DNA from: Salinibaculum sp. SYNS191
GTDB taxonomy: Archaea > Halobacteriota > Halobacteria > Halobacteriales > Haloarculaceae
Reading direction: 5' to 3'
Length of the DNA stretch: 64,000 nucleotides
Assembly: GCF_037338445.1 (NCBI RefSeq)
Contig: NZ_CP147838.1
Coordinates: 1,550,001-1,614,000 of the forward strand
The translations under genes were made by a program, and so were the position numbers. Shown here in pieces: positions 29,989-39,462 of the stretch (its first letter is position 1; every line of letters starts with the position of its first letter). The notes below the pieces were generated by a model. The model was not told the DNA's origin, ran no database searches, and worked only from the letters and a program-made list of their open reading frames with translations.

Positions 29989-30642
29989 TCAGGGCGGGTC
30001 GACGTTCGGCAGGCTCTGACCGACGAGCGTCCGGTGCCCGCGCCGCAGGCGCTCGGAGACGGCCTGCCCCGAGATGTCGAGTTCGTCGGCGATGTCGCTC
30101 ACAGTCGCCTCGCGCGGGACCTCGAAGTAGCCCAGTTCGTAGCCCACCCGGAGGACCTCCCGCTGTGGCTCGGTCAGGCCTAGACTCCCCGGTTCGGCGT
30201 CGTCCGTGTAGACGCGCGTGAGGTCGAACTCGACGCCGACCTCGTCGCACCACTCCCGGACCTCCGACAGCGCCTCCCGGTCGGGGAAGCGGTATCGGTT
30301 GTACCACCAGCCGTCGACGTACCGCGCTTCGAGCTGGTCGGCCCCGACCTCGACCCAGACCGAGTAGGTGACGATGTCGGTCTCCTCGGAGATGCGCAGG
30401 CGGTAGAGGACCTGCGTCTCCAGTTCGATGTACCGCTCGACGTCCTCGACGGTCGGGTCCGCAGCCATCGCCGACTCGAATCGGTCGAAGTCCTCGCCGG
30501 AGACCCAGATGAAGAGGTACGGGCGGTCCGCGTCGGTGCCGACCTCCTGGACGACCTCCAGTTCCACGTCCGGGACCGCGTCGAGAGCCTGCGAGAGGAC
30601 AAAGCCCGACGACTGGACGCGGAACTCGGCGATAACGCTCAT
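29989..30642 (-). CDS. Bat-type HTH-10 transcription regulator
   Basis: A 217-residue regulator. The N-terminal ACT/GAF-like part (VIAEFRVQSSGFVLSQALDAVPDVELEVVQEV) and the C-terminal HTH (LTEPQREVLRVGYELGYFEVPREATVSDIADELDISGQAVSERLRRGHRTLV) match the large haloarchaeal bacterio-opsin-activator family. The signal sensed is unknown. It is 43 bases downstream of topA on the same strand and may share its transcript. Confidence 0.9.
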   Translation of the reverse strand: MSVIAEFRVQSSGFVLSQALDAVPDVELEVVQEVGTDADRPYLFIWVSGEDFDRFESAMAADPTVEDVERYIELETQVLYRLRISEETDIVTYSVWVEVGADQLEARYVDGWWYNRYRFPDREALSEVREWCDEVGVEFDLTRVYTDDAEPGSLGLTEPQREVLRVGYELGYFEVPREATVSDIADELDISGQAVSERLRRGHRTLVGQSLPNVDPP

Positions 30643-30685
30643 ACCGCCCTATCGCAGTCGAGCATTAAGAGTCATGTGTCCGGTC

Positions 30686-33217
30686 TCAGGCAGGGACCTG
30701 CGCCTGCCACTCGCGGAGCTGGTCGGCGGAGACGCCCTGGACCGTGGCGGCGACGTCGTCCGCGTCGGCACCCTGGAGGTCCGACAGCGACTCGATGCCG
30801 GCCTCGGCCAGTTTCTCGGCCGTCTTCGCGCCCAGGCCGTCGAGGTCTTCGAGGTCGTCGACCGCCTGCTCGGCCTGGTACTCGTGGTAGTTGCAGATGG
30901 GACAGCCCAGTTCCCACGGCTCGTCGCCGCTGTGGACGACCAGTTCCGGCAGGTCGTGCTCCTCGCAGTAGGTGTCGGTAATCTCGATGTCGCCCCGCCG
31001 GGGCAGCGGCAGCGAGTAGTCACAGTCGGGGTAGCGCGTACAGCCGACCAGTCGCGACCCGGACCGGAGCTGTTTGATTGCGAGTTCCCCGTCGTGGGTC
31101 TCACCGCATTCCGGACACGCGCCGATGACCTCGTCCTCGCTGTCGTCTGCCTCCTCGGCCTTGCAGCGGGGACAGCCGTGGACGAACGTGTCCCGGCCGG
31201 CGAGCATCTTGACATGGTGCATCTCGTGGTCATCGCAGACGTCGTCGAGGACGAGCGGCTCGCCGGTGTTGGGCAGCGGGAGCGTGTACCGGCAGTCGGG
31301 GAACCCGTCGCACCCGACGAAGTATGAGCCCTGGCGGCTCCGCCGGACGAGCAGGTCCTCGCCGCAGTCGGGGCAGGGACCCAGCCGCCGGTCGGCCTTC
31401 AGCGACTCCTGGAGGTGGTCGCCGATAGCCTCGCGCGAGTCGCGCAGTTCCTCGAAGACCTGTTCGAGCATCTCGCGGGACTCTGCGGTGACGTCTTCCA
31501 GGTCCGCCTCGCCGTCGGCGATGGCTGCCATGTCCGCTTCGAGCCGCGCGGTCATCTCGTCGCTGACGACGTGGTCGGCGTAGGCCTCTGCAGCCTCGAC
31601 GACGGCCTCCGCGAGTGCGGTGGGTCGCGGCGGGTCGTTCTCGATGTAGCCGCGGTCGTACAGTTTCTCGATGGTATTGTGTCGCGTGCTCTTTGTCCCA
31701 AGTCCAAGTGCCTCCATCTGCTTGATGAGCCGGGACTGGCCGTACCGCCGCGGCGGCTGGGTCTGCTTGGCGTCGAGGTGGACGTCGCTGACCGACAGCT
31801 CCTCCCCTTCCGCCACGTCGGGGACGTGGTTCTCGCTGGCGCTCGCGTAGGGGTAGACCTCGTGGTAGCCGGCCTCGACGAGGCGCTTGCCGTTTGCCTT
31901 GAGCTGACAGCCCTCGGCCTCGGCGACGACGCGCAGGTGCTCCCAGGTGGCCGCCTCCGCGACCGTCGCGAAGAAGCGCCGGACGACGAGTTCGTATATC
32001 TCCCACTCGCTGTCGCTGAGTTCGCCCCGGCCCGGCAGTTCGCCGGTCGGGTGAATGGGCGGGTGGTCGGTGGTCTCCTTGTCGCCCTCCGTCGGCTCGA
32101 TGTCCTCCAGCGCCAGCAGGGACTCTGCATCCTCGCCGAACTCACTGCTACCCACGAAGGCATCGAGTAGGTCGTCCGGTTCGAGGTCCGCCGGGTAGAC
32201 CGTGTTGTCCGTCCGCGGGTACGTCAGGTAGCCGGCGGTGTACAGCTCCTCGGCGATGGACATCGCCTGCTGGGCGGAGTAGCCCAGCGACCCGGCGGCG
32301 CTGATGAACGCCGTGGTGTTGAACGGCGTCGGCGGGGTGTCCGTCCGCGTCCGGCGGCGGACCGAGGTGACAGTCGCCGCCGTCGCCTGCTGGAGACGCT
32401 CGTGGGCCTCGTTCGCGGCGTCCTCGTCCCAGACGCGCTCGGCCTCGGTGCCGTCGTCGTCGTAGAAGTACTGGGCCTCGAAGGCGTCTCCGTCTGACGG
32501 AACGCCAGTTCCGTCATGGCTCGTCGAGGTTCCCTCGACGGTGTTTTTCGAGAGGGTAGAGAACAGTTCCCAGTAGTCCTCGGGGTCGAAGGCCTCGATT
32601 TCGCGCTCGCGGTCGACGATGAGCTTCAGCGTCGGCGACTGCACGCGGCCGACGGAGATGAAGTCGTCCCCCAGCTGCCGGGCCGACAGTGAGAGAAAGC
32701 GCGTCAGGGCCGCCCCCCAGACGAGGTCGATAATCTGGCGGGCCTCGCCGGCCGCAGCCAGGTCGAAGTCCAGGTCGTCGGGGTTGGCGAAGGCCTGCTG
32801 GACCTCGTTGTCGGTAATCGAGGAGAAGCGGACCCGCTTGATTGGAACCGTCGTCTCCTCCCGGATGAGTTCGTAGGCCTCCTTCCCGATGAGTTCCCCC
32901 TCGCGGTCGTAGTCGGTGGCGATGGTCGCCTCGTCGGCGCGGCGCGCCAGTTCACGGAGGGCCTTCACGATGTTTTCCTTCGTGGGCGATTTGGTGATGT
33001 CGGCGTCGATGAGTTCGACGGGCTCGACGTCGCGCCAGTCGGCGTACTCGGGCGGGAAGTCGACGCCGACGACGTGCCCGGAGAGGCCGACGACGCGCTT
33101 GTCACCCCAGCGGTAGACGTTGACGCCGTTGCGGCGCTCTGGCTCTGCGGTCCCCTCGCTGAGTATCTCGGCGATACGTCGGGCGGCGTTCTCCTTCTCG
33201 GTGATTATCAGTTCCAC
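30686..33217 (-). CDS. topA: DNA topoisomerase I (type IA)
   Basis: An 843-residue type IA topoisomerase that relaxes negative supercoils. The Toprim domain has the DxDREGE motif (Asp102, Asp104, Glu106). The catalytic Tyr333 lies in LTYPRTDNTVYP. Core motifs LGTKSTRHNTIEKLYDRGY follow. The C-terminus from about residue 600 holds three or more Cys4 zinc ribbons (CPDCGEDLLVRRS...GCDGFPDC; CPECGE...GCTRYPDC; CPIC) and a helix-hairpin-helix tail (LEDLDGLGAKTAEKLAEAGIESLSDL). It is complete. Confidence 0.97.
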   Translation of the reverse strand: MELIITEKENAARRIAEILSEGTAEPERRNGVNVYRWGDKRVVGLSGHVVGVDFPPEYADWRDVEPVELIDADITKSPTKENIVKALRELARRADEATIATDYDREGELIGKEAYELIREETTVPIKRVRFSSITDNEVQQAFANPDDLDFDLAAAGEARQIIDLVWGAALTRFLSLSARQLGDDFISVGRVQSPTLKLIVDREREIEAFDPEDYWELFSTLSKNTVEGTSTSHDGTGVPSDGDAFEAQYFYDDDGTEAERVWDEDAANEAHERLQQATAATVTSVRRRTRTDTPPTPFNTTAFISAAGSLGYSAQQAMSIAEELYTAGYLTYPRTDNTVYPADLEPDDLLDAFVGSSEFGEDAESLLALEDIEPTEGDKETTDHPPIHPTGELPGRGELSDSEWEIYELVVRRFFATVAEAATWEHLRVVAEAEGCQLKANGKRLVEAGYHEVYPYASASENHVPDVAEGEELSVSDVHLDAKQTQPPRRYGQSRLIKQMEALGLGTKSTRHNTIEKLYDRGYIENDPPRPTALAEAVVEAAEAYADHVVSDEMTARLEADMAAIADGEADLEDVTAESREMLEQVFEELRDSREAIGDHLQESLKADRRLGPCPDCGEDLLVRRSRQGSYFVGCDGFPDCRYTLPLPNTGEPLVLDDVCDDHEMHHVKMLAGRDTFVHGCPRCKAEEADDSEDEVIGACPECGETHDGELAIKQLRSGSRLVGCTRYPDCDYSLPLPRRGDIEITDTYCEEHDLPELVVHSGDEPWELGCPICNYHEYQAEQAVDDLEDLDGLGAKTAEKLAEAGIESLSDLQGADADDVAATVQGVSADQLREWQAQVPA

Positions 33218-33321
33218 CGGCGGTCACCTCGGTGTGGCATCTACGCCTCTCTACGCCGGGACTGCCTCTAAAACGTTTCGCCCAATCGACAGACAGCGCG
33301 GGTGTGCGAGCGTGTACGACG

Positions 33322-33341
33322 CGCTCGCGTGCACGCGAGCG
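33322..33341. promoter_or_regulatory. 20-bp perfect palindrome upstream of topA
   Basis: CGCTCGCGTGCACGCGAGCG is fully self-complementary with no spacer. It lies about 105 bases upstream of the topA ATG and 170 bases downstream of the phasin-like stop, both on the minus strand. It could be a terminator stem, though no T-run follows, or a site for a dimeric regulator. The remainder of the 293-bp gap (33218-33510) shows no gene. Confidence 0.45.
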
Positions 33342-33510
33342 GGTGCGCACGAAGGTGCAATGAGTCGACGAAATAGACGCCACGCAACACTACCGACCGG
33401 AGTCGGTGGAGCAGTCGGACGGAGTACGGTGTCCTCGACGCCAGGGACCAGCGGCGCCGCTGGCCGGTCGAAATATGCAGAAGGGGGAATGGAGCTGTGG
33501 GGAGTCGAGT

Positions 33511-34062
33511 CTACGCGTCGACGGCGACGAGGGCCTGGTCCGAGGCGTCCTCGATCTGCGCCGCGAGTTCCTCGATCTGGCCTTCGAGTTCCTCGACCTG
33601 TTCGGCCAGCTGCTCGACGGCCGCGACCGACTGGTCTTCGAGTTCCTCGTGGGCCTCCAGGAGCATCTCGACCTGCTCGTCGAGGGCTTCGACGTACTCG
33701 GCGGCGAGGTCGTCGTAGGAGCCGAAGCCGTCGTCGAGTTCGGCGACGAGGGCGTCGAAGGCTTCCTCGTGGTTGGCGAGCAGTTCGTCGTACTGGTCGT
33801 CGACGGCCGCGCGGAACTCCTCAAGAGCCGCCTCGCTGCCGGGGACGTTCGCTTCGACTGCGTCCATGGCGTCGTGGATGGCGCCCTGCTGGAGTTCGAC
33901 GGCGCGGCGCTGGGCGTCCTCGACGCTCTCGAGGCTATCGACGACGGCGTCGTTGACGCGCTGCTGTGCGTCGAGTACCTGCTGGAACGCCTGCTGGCCC
34001 TGTTCGATCGACTTGCGCTGCATTTCGAACGTCGTGGTGACGGGAGTCGTGTAGTCTGCCAT
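33511..34062 (-). CDS. Phasin-like coiled-coil protein (PhaP-type)
   Basis: A 183-residue almost wholly helical protein with no signal peptide. It begins MADYTTPVTTTFEMQRKSIE and continues through heptads (QQAFQQVLDAQQRVNDAVVDSLESVEDAQRRAVELQQGAI) to an acidic C-terminal coiled coil (EQLAEQVEELEGQIEELAAQIED). The pattern matches haloarchaeal PhaP phasins, which coat polyhydroxyalkanoate granules; this match is from memory. No phaE, phaC or phaR gene lies nearby, so the role could be different. A TATA element reads CTTTATAC at about 34096-34104 on the minus strand. Confidence 0.7.
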   Translation of the reverse strand: MADYTTPVTTTFEMQRKSIEQGQQAFQQVLDAQQRVNDAVVDSLESVEDAQRRAVELQQGAIHDAMDAVEANVPGSEAALEEFRAAVDDQYDELLANHEEAFDALVAELDDGFGSYDDLAAEYVEALDEQVEMLLEAHEELEDQSVAAVEQLAEQVEELEGQIEELAAQIEDASDQALVAVDA

Positions 34063-34113
34063 TGTTGTTCTACTTCTGTATACCGCCCCCAGGAGTATAA
34101 AGATTCCGCTCAT

Positions 34114-34142
34114 TACCATCAGATGGTATCAAATACCATCAG
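34114..34142. promoter_or_regulatory. Operator-like repeats upstream of the phasin-like gene
   Basis: TACCATC-A-GATGGTA (34114-34128) is a perfect inverted repeat with seven-base arms. The arm TACCATCAG recurs at 34134-34142, exactly 20 bases (about two helical turns) away. The block sits just upstream of the likely TATA box of the minus-strand phasin-like gene, so it is a good candidate for a regulator binding site. It could also serve the divergent gene at 34206. Confidence 0.55.
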
Positions 34143-34205
34143 TAGTCAGGGTTCCCACGCGGTGGAGACCAACGGGCTATTGGTCGTCCTCGCCGTAGCG
34201 AGCCC

Positions 34206-34727
34206 ATGGACCGGTTCCTGTCGCGGGCACTGCGGCTGCTGGCGGCACAGCTCGTCGTTCTCACCGCGGTCATCCACCTCAGCTGGGGATTGCCGCGCGC
34301 GGCCGTCTACCTCGACCCAGCGGCGCTGGAGCTGTACCTCTCGACCAGCGCGTTCCCGGACCCCCGTCCCGTGCTGTTCGTCCTCTCGGGGTCCGCCGTC
34401 GCCGTCGGCCTCGTCGCCGCCTGGCGGGGCTACCTGTCGATGGCGCAGGCCTACCGGCTCGGCATCGCGATGATGGCCGTCTACGTCGTCGGCTGGGTCG
34501 TCTGGCACACGACCGGCCACGGCCAGTTGCTCTTCGGCGAGGCCGTCACCGGCGTCGGCGGCGGCCACCAGCACCAGGCCGGCCTCGTCGCCACCATCGT
34601 CGACCACATCGTCACTCTCCCGCTCGAAGCCGCCTCCAAGAGCGCCGAGGTCGGCGCCATCGCGCTCTTTCTCGCACTTTTGCGCGGCGACCCCGACGTC
34701 GCCGACGACGACCGCTTCCCGTGGTAG
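34206..34727 (+). CDS. Four-helix membrane protein
   Basis: A 173-residue protein with about four hydrophobic helices (LLAAQLVVLTAVIHLSWGL; VLFVLSGSAVAVGLVAAW; LGIAMMAVYVVGWVVWH; LPLEAASKSAEVGAIALFLALL). A His-rich loop (HTTGHGQLLFGEAVTGVGGGHQHQ) lies between helices 3 and 4, which might bind metal. I do not recognise the family. It is divergent from the phasin-like gene and followed after 64 bases by the N-acetyltransferase. Confidence 0.7.
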   Translation: MDRFLSRALRLLAAQLVVLTAVIHLSWGLPRAAVYLDPAALELYLSTSAFPDPRPVLFVLSGSAVAVGLVAAWRGYLSMAQAYRLGIAMMAVYVVGWVVWHTTGHGQLLFGEAVTGVGGGHQHQAGLVATIVDHIVTLPLEAASKSAEVGAIALFLALLRGDPDVADDDRFPW

Positions 34728-34791
34728 CACCCGGGCGGACCCGTCGCCAGCCCGCACAAGCGTTACCTGCGGGGCGTGCGATGCTGTCCGT

Positions 34792-35580
34792 GTGAACACT
34801 GCGGACTACCTGGCGCGGCTGGGAGTCGAGCCAGCAGCCGTCGACGACCACTCCGTCGAGACGCTGGCTGAAATCCAGCGCGCACACGTCACCAGCGTCC
34901 CCTTCGAGAACCTCGCTATCACCGGCGACCTGCTCGCCGGAGAGGACACCCCGGGCGTCTCGCTCTCGCTGCCGGCGCTCTACGAGAAAATCGTCGAGCG
35001 CGAGCGCGGGGGCTTCTGTTACGAACTCAACGGGCTGTTCGGCTGGCTGCTCGCCGAACTCGGCTTCGACGTCGAGCGAATCCCCGCGGCCGTCCTCGAC
35101 GAGGAGGGCCAGGTCGGGACGCCGGCGAACCACCACACGCTCGTCGTCGACCTCGGCCGGCGCTACGTCGTCGACGTCGGCGTCGCCGTCCCCACGCTCC
35201 GTCAGCCGCTCCCGCTGGACGGGACACTCCGCGAGGACAGTGCCGGCGTCGCCTGGCGCGTCGCAGAGAGCGACCGGCCCGACGCCGACTACTGCACGGA
35301 GTTTCGCAGCCCCGGCGCCGAGTGGGAGCGCCGCTTCGTCTTCCGCGACCACCCGGTCGCCCTCGACTACTTCGCGGCGAGTTGCCGGTACCTCTCGACC
35401 GCTCCCGAGTCGTCGTTCACCAGCGGCCCCTTCGCGACCATCGCCACCGACGCCGGCCACCTGAAACTCAAGCCGGAGACACTCACCGTCATCGAGGGCG
35501 GCGAGACCCGTGAACAGTCCCTCGACGACGGCGAGTTCCACGACGTGCTCGAACGGGAGTTCGGGATTTCGCTGGCGTGA
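34792..35580 (+). CDS. Arylamine N-acetyltransferase family protein
   Basis: A 262-residue enzyme of the NAT family, transferring acetyl groups from acetyl-CoA to arylamines or similar. The cysteine-protease-like triad is visible: Cys76 in RGGFCYELN, His115 in NHHTLVVDL, and Asp128 in YVVDVGV. It starts at a GTG that gives the usual NTADYLARLGV beginning. It ends 9 bases before the convergent remains of the duplicated gatB tail. Confidence 0.9.
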   Translation: MNTADYLARLGVEPAAVDDHSVETLAEIQRAHVTSVPFENLAITGDLLAGEDTPGVSLSLPALYEKIVERERGGFCYELNGLFGWLLAELGFDVERIPAAVLDEEGQVGTPANHHTLVVDLGRRYVVDVGVAVPTLRQPLPLDGTLREDSAGVAWRVAESDRPDADYCTEFRSPGAEWERRFVFRDHPVALDYFAASCRYLSTAPESSFTSGPFATIATDAGHLKLKPETLTVIEGGETREQSLDDGEFHDVLEREFGISLA

Positions 35581-35593
35581 GAGAAAAGCAGTC

Positions 35594-35655
35594 TACTCCA
35601 GTTCCGCCCGCAGCAACTGGTTCACGTCGCCGAGGTCGGCGCTGCCCCCCCGTCT
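35594..35655. repeat. Duplicated gatB 3' end, downstream copy
   Basis: 62 bases match 35762-35823 with four mismatches. In the frame read after one base is dropped from its seven-base C run (35645-35651), the minus strand encodes SADLGDVNQLLRAELE and a stop, the expected GatB C-terminus. No complete gene precedes it, so this is a detached tail copy. Confidence 0.92.
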
Positions 35656-35760
35656 CGCTGCCACCTTTTTCTGCGTCGGGTGGGTTCCCTTCGGTCACCA
35701 CCACTCCTCGAAAAACGTGGGTGAAAAAGGCCGCTCGCTCCCGCTGGTCGCTCGCGGGAA
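35656..35760. other. Spacer element between the two gatB tail copies
   Basis: About 105 bases with poly-A/T patches (ctttttctgcg, cgaaaaacgtgggtgaaaaagg) and the GC-rich motif ctcgctcccgctggtcgctcg, which recurs with one mismatch at 28199-28219. No gene is seen. It is the part inserted or copied between the two tail copies. Confidence 0.7.
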
Positions 35761-37240
35761 TTACTCCAACTCGGCCCGCAGCAACTGGTTCACGTCGCCG
35801 GGGTCGGCGCTGCCCCCCCGTCTTCTGCATCACCTGGCCGACGAGGAAGTTTATCGCGCCGCCCTCGCCGCTGTGGTAATCCTCGACAGCGTCGGGGTTC
35901 TCCGCGATGGCTTCCTCGACCGCGTCCTGCACCTCGTCGCCGCTGGTCTTGCCCAGGCCCTCCGCCTCGACGATGGTGTCGGGGTCGTCGCCGTCGTCGA
36001 GCATCGACCGCAGGACCGTCTCGCGGGCGTTCTTCGCCGTAATCTCGTCGGTCGCGACGAGTTCGACCAGCCGCGTTATCTCGTCTAACCGGTCGTCGAC
36101 GTCGGTGACGGCCATGTCGCGGTAGTTCAGTTCGCCCAGCAGGTTGTCCGCGACCCACGTTGCCGCGAGGTCGGCGTCGAACTCGCTGGCGACGTTCTCG
36201 AAGAAGTCCGCCACCTGCTTCGTCGAGGTGAGTTTGTCCGCCGCCTCGTCGCTGAGACCGTACTCCTCGCGGAAGCGCTTCCGGCGGGCGTCGGGCAGTT
36301 CCGGAATCGCGATCTGTTCCTTCCAGTCGGCGACCTCCAGAGCGGGCAGGTCGGCCTCGCGGAAGTAGCGGTAGTCCTTCTCCTCTTCCTTCGAGCGCAT
36401 CGAGACCGTGATGCCGCGGGCCTCGTCCCAGTGGCGGGTCTCCTGCTCGACCGCGCGGCCCCGCTGGACGGCGTTCTTCTGTCGCTGTGCCTCGTAGGCC
36501 AGGGCCTTCTCCGCGCCCTTGTGGCTGGAGATGTTCTTGACCTCCGTGCGGTTGGCGTCGGCCAGCACGTCGGCGTCGATGTGGCCTGCCTCGCCCACTT
36601 CGTCGGCGTCGACGACCGAGAGGTTGGCGTCGATGCGGAGGCTGCCGTCGCGCTCGGCGTCGAACACGCCGAGGTACTCCAGCACCTCTTCGAGTTTCGC
36701 GAGGAACGAGCGGACCTCGTTCGCGCTGCGGAAGTCGGGTTCCGTGACAATCTCCATCAGCGGCGTGCCGGCGCGGTTGTAGTCGACCAGCGTGTAGTCG
36801 GCCGTGTCGATGGAGCCGCCCTTGTGCTGGAGGCTGCCGGGGTCCTCCTCCAGGTGGGCGCGCTCGATGCCGACCGTGCGGCGCTCGCCCTCGACGGCGA
36901 ACTCCAGTTCCCCCTCCTGGCAGATGGGAGCGTCGTACTGCGTAATCTGGAAGTTCTTCGGCAGGTCGGGGTAGTAGTAGTTCTTCCGGTGAAAGCGGGT
37001 GCGCTCGGGGATGTCCGCGTCGATTGCCTTCCCCACCTTGACCGCGGCCTCGACGGCCCCCTCGTTGAGTACGGGGAGAGCGCCGGGGAGTCCGAGACAG
37101 ACCGGGCAGGTGCGGGTGTTGGGCTCGTCGGCGGGCTCGGTCGAGCAACCGCAGAAAATCTTGGTCGCCGTCTCGAGCTGGACGTGGACCTCCAGCCCGA
37201 TGACGACCGCCAGCTCGCCGTGGTCCTGTACTTGCGCCAT
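35761..37240 (-). CDS. gatB: Asp/Glu-tRNA amidotransferase subunit GatB, frameshifted near the 3' end
   Basis: GatB of the GatCAB complex, which amidates Asp-tRNA(Asn) and Glu-tRNA(Gln). The N-terminal domain (ELAVVIGLEVHVQLETATKIFCGC, CPVCLGLPGALPVLN, RKNYYYPDLPKNFQITQYD, HLEEDPGSLQHKG) and the C-terminal YqeY-like tail are intact up to INFLVGQVMQKTGG. A run of seven C on the plus strand (35813-35819) then shifts the frame. With six C the protein ends SADPGDVNQLLRAELE at 35761 (492 residues, the normal size). Read as given, translation runs on to 35489 through an Arg/Pro-rich tail. This is either a sequence error, a true mutation, or a slippage site. The same 3' end, with the same seven-base run, is repeated 168 bp downstream. 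Confidence 0.9.
35762..35823. repeat. gatB 3' end, upstream copy of the duplication
   Basis: The native gatB tail, about 94% identical to 35594-35655, at a period of 168 bp. It carries the seven-base C run at 35813-35819 that breaks the gatB frame. Confidence 0.92.
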
Positions 37241-37328
37241 TACCCGCCGTTCGGCGGCTGGTGGCTAAAGACTAACGCACCGTGCCCTGCGGGCGCGTGT
37301 GTGGAGACGAAAGTAAAAACGGCAGCAG

Positions 37329-37679
37329 TCACTGTTCTGCAATCGACGGTATCGTCCGCAGCATCCGCGAGACGAACGGGTGGGGGTCGTACCGGACCGT
37401 CTCGCTGCGGCGGTCGTACTCGACGAGACCTGCATCCGCGAGCATCGGGAGGTGGACGTGCGTGAGCGCCACGACGACCTGCTCCGGCGTGTCCAGCCGG
37501 TCGTCGACGCCGGTCAGCCGGTCTGCGAGCCACGAGAGGTCGGCGTGGTCGACCTCGCGCTCCGAGAGCGCCCGGAGGAGCTCCCGCCGGACCGGGGCCG
37601 CGAGCGCACGGAAGACCCTGTCCAGTTGCTCTGCCTCCGGCGTTCCGGGGACGTGGTGCTCGGGGATGTCGGCGGCCAT
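37329..37679 (-). CDS. DUF7344-type winged-helix protein
   Basis: A 116-residue haloarchaeal regulator-like protein. LDRVFRALAAPVRRELLRALSEREVDHADLSWLADRL forms the helix-turn-helix part, followed by the wing-like VALTHVHLPMLADAGLVEYDRRSETVRYDPHPFV. This is the common DUF7344 architecture, presumed DNA-binding. The start at MAADIPEHHVPG is preferred over MIT three residues upstream. The target is unknown. Confidence 0.85.
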   Translation of the reverse strand: MAADIPEHHVPGTPEAEQLDRVFRALAAPVRRELLRALSEREVDHADLSWLADRLTGVDDRLDTPEQVVVALTHVHLPMLADAGLVEYDRRSETVRYDPHPFVSRMLRTIPSIAEQ

Positions 37680-37818
37680 TGTGATCACCTATCTATAAAT
37701 TCATCATGAGTGACCTTATTGGTAGCTTCAGTTCCTGCATCGTGAGAATCCAGTCGATGTCGCGCCCGGAGAGTGTCACACGAGAACGTATATCAGTCCG
37801 ACACCCGTTGGGAAAGCT

Positions 37819-39462
37819 ATGCCAGGAGGGACTCCTCAGACACTGCGACCGTTCCTGTGGCGTGCCGAGCGACTGTACCCGGACACGGAGATCGTCGCCC
37901 GGACCCACGACGGAATCACGCGGACGACATACGACGAGTTCGGCGACCGCGTCGGTCGGCTGGCGAACGCGCTGGCCGACGCCGGCGTCGAGGCGGGTGA
38001 CCGCGTCGGGACCGTCTGCTGGAACCACGACCGCCACTTCGAGACGTACTTCGCCGCGCCGAACATCGGGGCGCAGTTGCACACCATCAACCCGCTGCTC
38101 CCGGACGAGCACATCCGGTACATCGTCGAGGACGCCCAGGACCGCGTCCTGTTCGTCGACGAGTTCTTCGCAGAGAAAATCGGGAGCGCCTACGACGAGG
38201 ACGCCTTCGAGAGCGTCGAGCAGATCGTCGTCATCGGCGACGAGGTGCCGTACCCGGGACTGCCCTTCGGCATCACCTACGAGGGGTTCGTCGAGGACCA
38301 CGACACCGACTACGACTGGCCGGCGCTTTCCGGCGAGACGCCGGCGGGGATGTGCTACACGTCGGGGACGACGGGCAAGCCCAAGGGCGTCGAGTACACC
38401 CAGCAGATGCTCTGGAGTCACACGATGGGCGAACTCACGCAGATGGGGATGAACCTCGCCGACAGCGACGTCGTGATGCCCGTCGTGCCGATGTTCCACG
38501 TCAACGCCTGGGGGATGCCCTACGCGACGACGGCCGCCGGCGCGAAACACGTCTATCCCGGGCCGTCGCCGAACCCCGAGGACCTCGTCCGACTCATCGA
38601 GGAGGAGGAGGTGACAATCACCGCCGGCGTGCCGACGGTGTGGCTCGGCCTGCTGGAGTACATGGAGGAGAACGAGGTCGACCTCTCCTCGCTGGAGGAA
38701 ATCTACATCGGCGGCGCGGCCGCCCCCGAGAGCCTCATCCGGAAGTACGACGACCTGGGCGTGACCGTCGTCCACGCGTGGGGCATGACCGAGACGGCGC
38801 CCATCGGCTCGACGGCGACGCTGAAGAGTACGCTGCAGGACGTCGACTACGACACCGCGCTGGCAAAGCGGAGCAAGCAGGGGCTGACCCTGCCGGGACT
38901 GGAGTTCAAGGTCGTCGACGACGACGGGGAGCGAATCGACTGGGACGGCGAGGACTTCGGCGAACTGCTCATCCGGGGGCCGTGGGTGACCACGGAGTAC
39001 CACCAGCGCCCCGACGCCAACGAGAGCGACTTCGAGGAGGACCCGGACGGCACGTGGCTCCGGACCGGCGACATCGTGACCGTCGACGAGGACGGGTACA
39101 TCGACATCGTCGACCGGGCGGACGACGTCATCAAGTCCGGCGGGGAGTGGATATCCTCCCAGGAACTGGAGAACACGATGATGGCCCACGACGACGTAAG
39201 CGAGGCGGCGGTCATCGGCGTCCCCCACGAGCGCTACCAGGAGCGCCCGGTCGGGTTCGTCGTCAGGCGCGAGGGTGCCGACATCAGCGACGCGGACCTC
39301 GAAGCGGAACTGGGCGAACTCCTCGCCGCGGAGTTCCCCGACTGGTGGGAGCCGGACCGCTACGTGTTCATCGAGGAGGTGCCCAAGACCGCGACCGGGA
39401 AGTTCTCGAAGAAGGACCTCCGCGCGGAGTACGGCGACGAGTCGCTGCTGGACGAGGAGTAG
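37819..39462 (+). CDS. Acyl-CoA synthetase (long/medium-chain fatty-acid--CoA ligase)
   Basis: A 547-residue AMP-binding enzyme activating a carboxylic acid as an acyl-adenylate and then as the CoA thioester. Motifs present are the P-loop-like [18 protein letters not shown], the [12 protein letters not shown] acyl/adenylate motif, [32 protein letters not shown] hinge and the catalytic Lys region [13 protein letters not shown]. Chain length cannot be read with confidence. It is monocistronic, in its own promoter region. Confidence 0.92.
   Translation: MPGGTPQTLRPFLWRAERLYPDTEIVARTHDGITRTTYDEFGDRVGRLANALADAGVEAGDRVGTVCWNHDRHFETYFAAPNIGAQLHTINPLLPDEHIRYIVEDAQDRVLFVDEFFAEKIGSAYDEDAFESVEQIVVIGDEVPYPGLPFGITYEGFVEDHDTDYDWPALSGETPAGMCYTSGTTGKPKGVEYTQQMLWSHTMGELTQMGMNLADSDVVMPVVPMFHVNAWGMPYATTAAGAKHVYPGPSPNPEDLVRLIEEEEVTITAGVPTVWLGLLEYMEENEVDLSSLEEIYIGGAAAPESLIRKYDDLGVTVVHAWGMTETAPIGSTATLKSTLQDVDYDTALAKRSKQGLTLPGLEFKVVDDDGERIDWDGEDFGELLIRGPWVTTEYHQRPDANESDFEEDPDGTWLRTGDIVTVDEDGYIDIVDRADDVIKSGGEWISSQELENTMMAHDDVSEAAVIGVPHERYQERPVGFVVRREGADISDADLEAELGELLAAEFPDWWEPDRYVFIEEVPKTATGKFSKKDLRAEYGDESLLDEE

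Noticed and set aside
35489..35760. C-terminal extension of GatB by about 90 residues
   Set aside because: The extension is Arg/Pro-rich, overlaps the N-acetyltransferase 3' end, and disappears when one base is removed from the C run. The normal GatB terminus is encoded in the shifted frame.
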